DNA of 10,801 bases from JBFWWW01 sp050245975 (GTDB taxonomy: Bacteria > Pseudomonadota > Alphaproteobacteria > Rhizobiales > Hyphomicrobiaceae), in assembly GCA_050245975.1 (NCBI GenBank), contig JBFWWW010000140.1:1-10801 (forward strand), read 5' to 3'. The translations under genes and the position numbers were made by a program. Shown one piece after another: positions 1 to 4,900 of this stretch (the first letter of the stretch is position 1; each line of letters starts with the position of its first letter). The notes below the pieces were generated by a model. It ran no database searches. It was not told the origin of the DNA and saw only the letters and a list, made by a program, of their open reading frames with translations.

Positions 1-107
1 GGGCGCACCCCCAATGCGCCGAAGCCTTCGCCCGCTGTATGCGCACCGGGCACTGGGAGACGAGCGGGCAGTACGGCCGGTCGGTCCGCAACGTCGAGCG
101 TCGATAG
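1..107 (+). CDS. C-terminal end of an unknown protein (partial at the left edge)
   Basis: From base 3 an open plus-strand frame runs to the TAG at 105-107 and reads ...HPQCAEAFARCMRTGHWET... About 30 of its 34 codons end in G or C, as expected for a real gene in this genome, and the composition (two Cys, Trp, His, Tyr) looks protein-like rather than the Arg/Pro/Ala-rich noise of shadow frames here. The family is not recognised and the start lies outside the window. If real, the gene converges on the phage-like block, which means no tail gene directly follows the block on its left side. The call rests on codon bias over a short stretch and is moderate to low. Confidence 0.45.
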   Translation, partial: AHPQCAEAFARCMRTGHWETSGQYGRSVRNVERR

Positions 108-142
108 TCGACCGGACGCGTTTGCCGGAGCGCGCCCCCCTT

Positions 143-181
143 GTCATCCCCGCCGAAGCGCAGCGGAGAGCGGGGACCCAG
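143..181. repeat. REP-like palindromic element, copy 1
   Basis: It starts GTCATCCCCGCCGAAGCGC and ends GCGGGGACCCAG. The arms CCCCGC and GCGGGG can pair, giving a stem-loop. It belongs to the same family as the copies at 211-250, 278-314 and 3614-3650, all bounded by GTCATCC on one side and a CTGGGTCCC-type end on the other. Such short palindromic repeats are common between genes in Hyphomicrobiales. Confidence 0.75.
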
Positions 182-210
182 AGACCAAAGGCACGCGCCT
201 TGCTCGCGAG

Positions 211-250
211 CTGGGTCCCGGATGGCCGCTGCGCGGCCTCCGGGATGACA
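211..250. repeat. REP-like palindromic element, copy 2 (inverted)
   Basis: It starts CTGGGTCCCGGATGGCCGC and ends GGCCTCCGGGATGACA, in the opposite orientation to copy 1. Copies 1 and 2 therefore face each other across about 30 bases. The internal arm GATGGCCGC/GCGGCCTC is a variant of the core and can fold on its own. Confidence 0.75.
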
Positions 251-277
251 GAGAGAGAGCAAAAGTCTCCCAACCGT

Positions 278-314
278 GTCATCCCGGCCGAGCGCAGCGA
301 GAGCCGGGACCCAG
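278..314. repeat. REP-like palindromic element, copy 3
   Basis: It starts GTCATCCCGGCCGAGCGCAG and ends GAGCCGGGACCCAG. It is the exact reverse complement of the copy at 3614-3650 over 37 bases. It lies between the end of the head-gene block (347) and the plus-strand gene end at 107. Its hairpin could stop transcription arriving from either side, although no U-tract is seen. Confidence 0.8.
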
Positions 315-346
315 CGACTCGCGAGCCGGCCTGACCCTGAAACGCG

Positions 347-526
347 CTAGTTCGGCGCCTGCCCGGCGCGGGTAGGAGCCGGTCCCCGCAGCCTGTCCGC
401 ATTTCGCCCAGGCGCTGCCGCGTCGGGAAGCGCCGGGGAAAGCTGCGCGCGGGCGAGGGCTTCGATGCGAGACAGGTCGAGGCGGGCGAGCGCGGCGGCG
501 CCGTCGACGGTGACGGTGATCCTCAC
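347..526 (-). CDS. 59-aa remnant or small protein after the head-closure gene
   Basis: A GTG start at 526-524 overlaps the TGA of the head-closure gene (GTGA overlap), the same junction type as the one just upstream, so it is probably translated by coupling. The product begins MRITVTVDGAAALARLDLS and ends in Arg/Pro/Gly/Ala-rich sequence. In HK97-like and GTA-like clusters this position holds a tail-completion protein (gp10-like or DUF3168, usually well over 100 aa). At 59 aa this looks like the N-terminal part of such a protein joined to unrelated sequence, with the rest lost. The alternative is a genuine small protein. I recognise no motif. Confidence 0.5.
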   Translation of the reverse strand: MRITVTVDGAAALARLDLSRIEALARAQLSPALPDAAAPGRNADRLRGPAPTRAGQAPN

Positions 527-864
527 AGGTCGGGCTCCTCGCACAGGCAGGTGAGATAGCGGCCGCCGGCATCGCGCTCCAGCACCGCGCGGATGGCGAG
601 CCGGCGCGAGCCGACGCGGAAGCGCAGGTCGGGCGTCACGCCGGCGCGGCGGCGGATGACGATCTCGTGGCTGAGCCGCCCGGAGAGGCGCCCGGCGGCG
701 ACGCGTTCCTCGCCCGACAGCGCGCGCACCGAGGCCCACAGCGTGGCGACCGCGGTCCAGGCGAGCGAGGCGCCGCCGCCGCCGTCGGCGGTGCGCGATG
801 CGGCTTCGAGAACGATGCGCCGGCGCAGCTCGCCGCTGCGCGGCTCCCGCGTTGCCGCACTCAC
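523..864 (-). CDS. Phage head-tail adaptor (head-closure) protein
   Basis: This 113-aa protein fits the Phage_H_T_join family (SPP1 gp16-like head closure), which is about 110 aa long. Such proteins form a ring beneath the portal/connector that closes the DNA-filled head and docks the tail. Seen in the sequence: an N-terminal SGELRRRIVLE, then a Trp-containing stretch (TAVATLWASVRALSGEE, about residues 37-53), SHEIVIRRRAGVTPDLRF, and a C-terminal strand pattern (RYLTCLCEEPDL). This order, 'LR.RI.L... W..V..LSG.E ... I..R...', is typical of the family. The GTG start at 864-862 overlaps the connector stop by four bases (GTGA), indicating translational coupling. Gene order (capsid, connector, adaptor) supports the call. 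Confidence 0.82.
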   Translation of the reverse strand: MSAATREPRSGELRRRIVLEAASRTADGGGGASLAWTAVATLWASVRALSGEERVAAGRLSGRLSHEIVIRRRAGVTPDLRFRVGSRRLAIRAVLERDAGGRYLTCLCEEPDL

Positions 865-1439
865 AGCCGCACCGGACGATAGGGCGCCAGCAGCTCCGAC
901 ACCATGGAGGGAATGGGCGCGGCGGTGTCGCCGATGACGACCGGCTCGCGCTGCGCGTGCCAGTGCGCGACGAGCAGCAGCAGCGCCTGGCGCAGGGGCG
1001 CGGGAACGTCGGCGCCGCTGTCGCCGTAGCCGGCGGTGAAGGCGATCTCGATGCCGTTGGCGGCGCGGCGGGCGGCGGGCCAGGGACCGCCGGCGCGGCG
1101 CACGATGCGGGCCGGCATGCCGAAGCCGTCGAGCAGATAGTCGGTCGCCGGCAGGCTCTCGCTGGTGCCGTCGTCCGACCACAGGCGGATGGCGGCAACG
1201 GCAGCGACGGGGCGCAGCGGCAGCGGCACGACCGCGCGCGGCGGAAACGCATCGAGATGGAGCGACCAGTCCTGCGCGATGAGCGCGGTGTCGAGCGCGG
1301 TCTCGATGTGCAGGCGGGAGGTGACGATGAGGCTGGCGATGAGCGTGTCCTCATCGCTGCCGTCGATGCGCAGATGCGCCTTGGCATCGTCGAGCGCGAC
1401 AGGCTCGACGGCCGGGCCGCTGGTCAGGACAAGCGACAT
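861..1439 (-). CDS. Phage head-tail connector protein (gp6-like)
   Basis: This 192-aa protein resembles the HK97 gp6/SPP1 gp15 connector family, whose ring binds the underside of the portal. The N terminus has the family signature PVALDDAKAHLRIDGSDED followed by LIASLIVTSRLHIET (about residues 16-47). The middle has paired hydrophobic strands, and near residue 150 there is EIAFTAGYGDSGADVPAPL with a helical LRQALLLLVAHWHAQREP, which is the usual ending of GTA-type connectors ('F.AGYG....VP..L..A...L.AH.Y..R'). The ATG at 1439 is preceded by GAGGG with a short spacer. A 152-base gap separates it from the capsid gene (stop at 1592). Confidence 0.88.
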   Translation of the reverse strand: MSLVLTSGPAVEPVALDDAKAHLRIDGSDEDTLIASLIVTSRLHIETALDTALIAQDWSLHLDAFPPRAVVPLPLRPVAAVAAIRLWSDDGTSESLPATDYLLDGFGMPARIVRRAGGPWPAARRAANGIEIAFTAGYGDSGADVPAPLRQALLLLVAHWHAQREPVVIGDTAAPIPSMVSELLAPYRPVRL

Positions 1440-1591
1440 GGTTCCCTCGATATGGCCTCGCGACGAAGGGGGGCGGGCAGGTGCGGCGGCGCGGGACCGG
1501 CACCTGCCCGCGAGGGCCAGCCGCGCGGGGGAGGACGCGCGGGCGGCCGGCCAGCACGCCTGGGGTAAGCGGCGCGGCGTGCCGGAAGGCG

Positions 1592-2845
1592 TCAGTCGCC
1601 GAACTTCAGGAGCTTGATGGCGTCGAAGTCCTGCACCCCGCCGCCGACGCGCTTGGTCGTGTAGAACAGCACGTAGGGCTTGGAGCTGTAGGGATCGCGC
1701 AGGACGCGGATGCCGACGCGGTCGACGATGAGATAGCCGCGGCGGAAGTCGCCGAAGGCGACCGCGGTGCTGTCGGCCGTCATGTTCGGCATGTCCTCGG
1801 ACTCGGCGACGGGAAAGCCCATCAGCGTCGAGGTGTCGCCCGCGCGCGCGGCCGGCTGCCAGAGGTAGTTGCCCTCCCCGTCCTTCATCTTGCGGATGGC
1901 GGACTGGGTGGCGCGGTTGAAGACGAAGGTGCCGTTGGCGCGGTAGCCGGACTTCACCGTGTAGACGAGGTCGATCAGCTTGTCGCCCGGATCGGTGGAG
2001 GGAAATGCGCCGTCGACGCCGGTGAGGATGAAGCCGATGTTGCCCCAGCTCCAGGAGCCGTTGGCGACCTTGGTGTAGGAGAGGAAGCCCTTGGGCTTGT
2101 TGGTGCCGTCGCCGGTGACGAAGGCGGTGCCTTCCTGCTGGGCGAAGGCGTCGCGCACCTCCTCGGCGATCCACTCGTCGATGTTGACGGCGCTGTCGTC
2201 GAGCAGCGCGCCGGTCGCGGCCGGCATGGCATAGAGCTCCATGGCCGGGAACGACAGCTCGGCCAGCGTCGGCGTGTCGGTCTCCGCGCGCGCGCCGGTC
2301 TCGGCGACCCAGCCGGCCTCGGCGCCGCTGATGGCGAACGGCTTCTTGTAGACGGCGGCCGACACCTGGCGGATGCCGGCGATGGCGCGCAGCGGCGAGA
2401 TGTCCTTCACCGCGCGGTTGATGGCGGTCTCGGTCTCCGGCGGGACGAGATAGCCGCCGTCTGGGCTCGACGTGATGGACAGCGCCTTGGTGTCGAGGTC
2501 GCGCAGACCGGCGGCATTGCCGGAGCGGACGTAGGTCTCGAAGGCGGCCTTGTGCTGCAGGCTCGCGGTGTCGGAGCGCAGGGCGGCCGCAGCGGGAGAG
2601 CCGGCGAGGCGGGGACGCGCGGACTTCAGGACGAGATCGTCGACGAGGCGCTTGTGCTCGTCGAGCGCGCGGTCGATGCGGGCGAGCTTGTCGACGGTGA
2701 CGGCATCGGCCGACATGCGCCGCTCGATGTCGGCGAGGCGCTCGTCGTTGGTCTCCTTGAACGCCTCGAAGGCGCGCATGAAGTCGTCGAAGGCGGCGCC
2801 GACATCGTCGGCGGACTTGGTTTCGAGCTGCGTGGGATTGAGCAT
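1592..2845 (-). CDS. Major capsid protein, HK97 fold
   Basis: This 417-aa protein is the main shell subunit and matches the HK97 gp5-type family (Phage_capsid) in length and layout. Residues about 12-75 form a charged helical region (FDDFMRAFEAFKETNDERL...), the delta/scaffolding domain that the prohead protease removes. The mature domain probably starts in or after the Ala-rich linker at 80-100. Landmarks: SPDGGYLVPPE near 128-138 (N-arm), AGWVAETGARAETDTPTLAE near 178-196, the FVTGDGTNKPKGFLSY loop near 242-257, FGDFRRGYLIVDR, and the C-terminal DFDAIKLLKFGD, a very common ending among GTA-like capsids. The ATG at 2845 has GAGAGGA four bases upstream. It lies 47 bases after the protease stop, so the two are probably cotranscribed. 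Confidence 0.95.
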   Translation of the reverse strand: MLNPTQLETKSADDVGAAFDDFMRAFEAFKETNDERLADIERRMSADAVTVDKLARIDRALDEHKRLVDDLVLKSARPRLAGSPAAAALRSDTASLQHKAAFETYVRSGNAAGLRDLDTKALSITSSPDGGYLVPPETETAINRAVKDISPLRAIAGIRQVSAAVYKKPFAISGAEAGWVAETGARAETDTPTLAELSFPAMELYAMPAATGALLDDSAVNIDEWIAEEVRDAFAQQEGTAFVTGDGTNKPKGFLSYTKVANGSWSWGNIGFILTGVDGAFPSTDPGDKLIDLVYTVKSGYRANGTFVFNRATQSAIRKMKDGEGNYLWQPAARAGDTSTLMGFPVAESEDMPNMTADSTAVAFGDFRRGYLIVDRVGIRVLRDPYSSKPYVLFYTTKRVGGGVQDFDAIKLLKFGD

Positions 2846-2892
2846 GGGATCCTCTCGGGTGGGCGTGACGGATGGCGGCGGCGGCGCGGCAG

Positions 2893-3531
2893 TCAACAGG
2901 CACGGCGCTCGCCGAGGCGGCGCGCGGCGCGGGCGATGACGCCGGCAAGGTGGCGGGCGGCGTCGGCGCGGGCTTTCACCTGCGCCACGCGCGCCCCGGC
3001 GAGCATGGGGAACGTGACGATGGAGACCTCCCAGAGATCGATCTTCTCCAGCCGCCGGATGCCGGTGCGGGCATCGCGGCGCGCACGCACGGGACGGAAG
3101 CCGATGGACAGGCCGTCGAGCGCGCCGGCGCGCATGAGGGCAAGGATTTCGCGGGCGCGCGCGATGCTGGGCAGCAGGCGGCCGCGCACGAAGAGGCCGC
3201 GCGCGTCCTCGCGGATCGTCTCCCACACGCCGACGGGCTCGGACGGGTCGTGCTGGAACAGCATGCGGATGCCGGCGGCGCCGCGGGCGGCCAGGCTGTC
3301 GCGGAAGGCGCCGGGCAGGATGACGTCGCGGCCGGCATCCTCGCGGTTGAAGAGGCTGGCATAGCCCTCGAACGTGCCGTCGCCGGCGGCCGACTTGATG
3401 GCGGGCGCGCAGCGGACGGCGCGCCGGCGCGCATTTATCGTGTGCGCGCTCGCGCGCGCATTCGTCGTGTGCGCGCTCGCGCGCGCGGGCATCATGTGCG
3501 CGCTCGGGCGCGCGGGCGTCGCGTCGAACAT
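2893..3531 (-). CDS. HK97-type prohead protease with a repeat-bearing N terminus
   Basis: This 212-aa serine protease is expected to trim the capsid delta domain and itself during head maturation. The core begins at DGTFEGYASLFNREDAGRDV (about 51-70). The expected catalytic residues are visible: His94 in LFQHDPSEPVG and Ser142 in GALDGLSIGF. EKIDLWEVSIVTFPML (162-177) is the usual end of the fold. I chose ATG at 3531 because GGAG lies six bases upstream; an upstream ATG at 3543 has no ribosome site. Family members usually begin a few residues before the GTFEGYAS motif, but here about 45 extra residues include three copies of a nine-residue repeat of the type ARASAHTxN, followed by an Arg-rich stretch. 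The block of genes between portal and protease is also unusual. Confidence 0.93.
   Translation of the reverse strand: MFDATPARPSAHMMPARASAHTTNARASAHTINARRRAVRCAPAIKSAAGDGTFEGYASLFNREDAGRDVILPGAFRDSLAARGAAGIRMLFQHDPSEPVGVWETIREDARGLFVRGRLLPSIARAREILALMRAGALDGLSIGFRPVRARRDARTGIRRLEKIDLWEVSIVTFPMLAGARVAQVKARADAARHLAGVIARAARRLGERRAC
3437..3521. repeat. 27-bp tandem repeat (three copies) inside the protease gene
   Basis: The word TGTGCGCGCTCG recurs at 3441, 3468 and 3495, an exact 27-base period that keeps the reading frame and encodes nine residues per unit (ARPSAHMMP, ARASAHTTN, ARASAHTIN on the minus strand). The copies differ by a few substitutions. The units have no unique spacers, so this is a minisatellite-like expansion and not a CRISPR array. 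Confidence 0.85.
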
Positions 3532-3613
3532 GCAGAACTCCATCGCAGGCGATGGCGGATCGGGCGTGAGGCCGGGGAGCCTGGAACCGTCAGGACGGCG
3601 CGGGCCTGTGGCC

Positions 3614-3650
3614 CTGGGTCCCGGCTCTCGCTGCGCTCGGCCGGGATGAC
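3614..3650. repeat. REP-like palindromic element, copy 4 (inverted to copy 3)
   Basis: It starts CTGGGTCCCGGCTCTCGCTG and ends CTCGGCCGGGATGAC, and is the exact reverse complement of 278-314 over 37 bases. It lies in the 190-base gap between the second paralog (stop 3722) and the protease start (3531), inside what should be a compact head operon. Confidence 0.85.
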
Positions 3651-3663
3651 ACAAGAAGGAGTG

Positions 3664-3704
3664 CTCGGCCGGGATGACAGAGGGGGCGCCGGCCGGGATG
3701 ACAA
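3664..3704. repeat. Two partial REP-like ends
   Basis: TCGGCCGGGATGACA (3664 onward) and GGCCGGGATGACAA (3690 onward) repeat the right-hand end of the element at 3614-3650 without its left arm. They look like truncated tandem copies. With copy 4 they fill most of the gap upstream of the protease gene and could reduce or process the transcript passing through. Confidence 0.65.
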
Positions 3705-3721
3705 CAGCCGGTGCGTTTCAA

Positions 3722-4153
3722 TCAGCCCGTGCCGAACTGGTCGAACCGGCGCATCCAGTCAGCGTCCCACCAGCGGTAGCCGTCGTGGCGGCGGAGAACA
3801 TCCTCGGCGGCCGTCCGACCGGCGTCCGTCAGAAAAATCTCCAGCCAGGGCTGGCGCGTGCCGCTCCAATGACGGTCGTCGCGGTTGAAGAGAACGCGCC
3901 AGGCGAGGTCGGCGATGGCCGCCAGCGACGCTTCCTTCGGCATGTCGTGCCTCCGCACGGGCGGCGGCCGGGGCTCGGAAGCCCGAACGAGATCGGCCTC
4001 GACCAGAGCGGTGAGCGCGGCCTGCAGCGCGTAAATCTCGCTCATGTCGCCGGTGCACGCGGTGGTCTCGCTCAGCAAGGTCGGCGCGTCCATATCGCCC
4101 GGCTCTTCGAGCTCGCTCAGGAGGCGCTGCTCCATCTCGCCGAGCTCAGGCAT
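3722..4153 (-). CDS. Second of two tandem paralogs, possible immunity protein
   Basis: This 143-aa protein is acidic at its N terminus. It opens MPELGEMEQRLLSELEEPGD and has a helix-rich first half (TGDMSEIYALQAALTALVEADLV, about residues 34-56), a variable middle with Trp (RDDRHWSGTRQPW, 91-103), then IFLTDAGRTAAEDVLRRHDG YRWWD (106-130). The helix-helix-'LT.AGR.AAE.VL' arrangement resembles a winged-helix fold, but no family is recognised. The ATG at 4153-4151 overlaps the stop of the upstream paralog by eight bases, so the two are translationally coupled. The start is also supported because it aligns with the start of the paralog. Following a toxin-like domain, with a divergent centre, it could be a cognate or orphan immunity protein; a small regulator is the alternative. 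Confidence 0.8.
   Translation of the reverse strand: MPELGEMEQRLLSELEEPGDMDAPTLLSETTACTGDMSEIYALQAALTALVEADLVRASEPRPPPVRRHDMPKEASLAAIADLAWRVLFNRDDRHWSGTRQPWLEIFLTDAGRTAAEDVLRRHDGYRWWDADWMRRFDQFGTG
3767..3813. repeat. Direct repeat shared by the paralogs' 3' ends (copy a)
   Basis: These 47 bases match 4167-4213 with one mismatch and encode the common C-terminal AAEDVLRRHDGYRWW segment. The sequences between this repeat and the 5' repeat are clearly divergent between the two genes. Confidence 0.85.
4037..4144. repeat. Direct repeat shared by the paralogs' 5' ends (copy a)
   Basis: These 108 bases match 4440-4547 with a single mismatch (A/G in CCATATCG versus CCATGTCG). They encode the shared N-terminal segment LGEMEQRLL...TGDMSE. 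The offset between copies is 403 bases. Confidence 0.88.
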
Positions 4154-4556
4154 CGCGGTCGCTCCGCCACCAGCGGTAGCCGTCGTGGCGGCGCAGAACA
4201 TCCTCGGCGGCCGCGAGGCCGGCCTCCGTCGCGACGATCTCGAACCGGGATTTTCCGGCACCGATCCACCGGCGATCGTTGCTGCTGAAAACGACACGCG
4301 CGCCGAGATCGGCGATCGCCACCAGGGACTTGTCCTTTGACATCTCCTGCAGCCACCATCCATTCGCCGGTGCGCGCTCTCCCGCCACCACCAGACCGGC
4401 CTCAACCAACGCCGTGAGCGCGGCTTGCGCCGCGCGAACCTCGCTCATGTCGCCGGTGCACGCGGTGGTCTCGCTCAGCAAGGTCGGCGCGTCCATGTCG
4501 CCCGGCTCTTCGAGCTCGCTCAGGAGGCGCTGCTCCATCTCGCCGAGGTCGGTCAT
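4146..4556 (-). CDS. First of two tandem paralogs, possible immunity protein
   Basis: This 136-aa protein is paralogous to the gene directly downstream. The ATG at 4556-4554 is preceded by GAGGA seven bases upstream, a good ribosome site that decides this start over an upstream in-frame ATG at 4577. N-terminal LGEMEQRLLSELEEPGDMD and C-terminal AAEDVLRRHDGYRWW are the same as in the neighbour. The middle differs (ERAPANGWWLQEMSKDKSL, FSSNDRRWIGAGKSRFEI). It begins 33 bases after the stop of the toxin-like remnant (4590-4592), the usual spacing for an immunity gene behind its toxin. The shared helical layout suggests a winged-helix-like fold, but no family is recognised and the immunity role is inferred from position and duplication only. 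Confidence 0.8.
   Translation of the reverse strand: MTDLGEMEQRLLSELEEPGDMDAPTLLSETTACTGDMSEVRAAQAALTALVEAGLVVAGERAPANGWWLQEMSKDKSLVAIADLGARVVFSSNDRRWIGAGKSRFEIVATEAGLAAAEDVLRRHDGYRWWRSDRDA
4167..4213. repeat. Direct repeat shared by the paralogs' 3' ends (copy b)
   Basis: This is the partner of 3767-3813, with one mismatch in 47 bases. It encodes the same C-terminal segment in the upstream paralog. Confidence 0.85.
4440..4547. repeat. Direct repeat shared by the paralogs' 5' ends (copy b)
   Basis: This is the partner of 4037-4144, with one mismatch in 108 bases. It encodes the N terminus of the upstream paralog. Confidence 0.88.
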
Positions 4557-4589
4557 CGGTCTGTCCTCAATATGCAAAATACAATGCCG

Positions 4590-4900
4590 TCATTTGTCCG
4601 GTATGGGTGTGTGCTTCCCTTCTCCTGCTTGTCTTGGCCGTCGATACCGGTGGTCGTGGCTGTTGTAGAATTTCAGTGTGGGCTCGGGCCTGAACCGTCT
4701 CGGGGTCGGCCGCTCCATGATGCGGATTTCCTCGCCCGTATCGGGATTGAAAAAAGCTGTCTCCGGCCCTTCGCCGGCCCGGTAAATATAAAGCCGCGAT
4801 CAATCAATTCCTTCCGCAGCCGGTTAACCCCCCAGCTGGGATTGGAATTAGGTAGCGCATCGCGCAGGATGTCGGCAAGGTGCGCCTCCGACGCCGTCGC
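4590..4900 (-). pseudogene. Frame-broken toxin-like C-terminal domain once fused to the portal
   Basis: Two adjacent frames read as one protein of about 103 aa. The first part, 4900 to about 4755, gives ASEAHLADILRDALPNSNPS, then WGVNRLRKELIDRGFIFTGP and AKGRRQL. The second, about 4755 to the TGA at 4590-4592, gives FFNPDTGEEIRIMERP, then PEPTLKFYNSHDHRYRR and finally GKHTPIPDK. They join if one T is restored to the T6 run (A6 at 4750-4755 on the plus strand). The second part is in the same frame as the portal, so one extra base near 4895-4901 and one missing base at 4750-4755 account for the break. From general knowledge, short basic C-terminal domains with 'NP.TGEEIRIM' and a HxxIP-type end resemble polymorphic toxin nuclease domains; I cannot name the family. 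GC content is lower than in the flanking genes. Confidence 0.6.

Noticed and set aside
1481..3364. 627-codon open frame on the plus strand antisense to the capsid and protease genes
   Set aside because: It is a GC-driven shadow: it lies wholly opposite well-recognised head genes, with low-complexity Gly/Ala/Arg/Val/Asp-rich translation and no recognisable domain.
3437..3521. Possible CRISPR-like repeat array
   Set aside because: The 27-base units are contiguous with no spacers and keep the reading frame of the protease, so they are a coding tandem repeat.
4567..4803. 78-codon minus-strand frame over the end of the toxin-like remnant
   Set aside because: Another frame over the same bases reads as coherent protein (NPDTGEEIRIMERP...) and returns to the portal frame, whereas this one is the neighbouring frame with no matching context.
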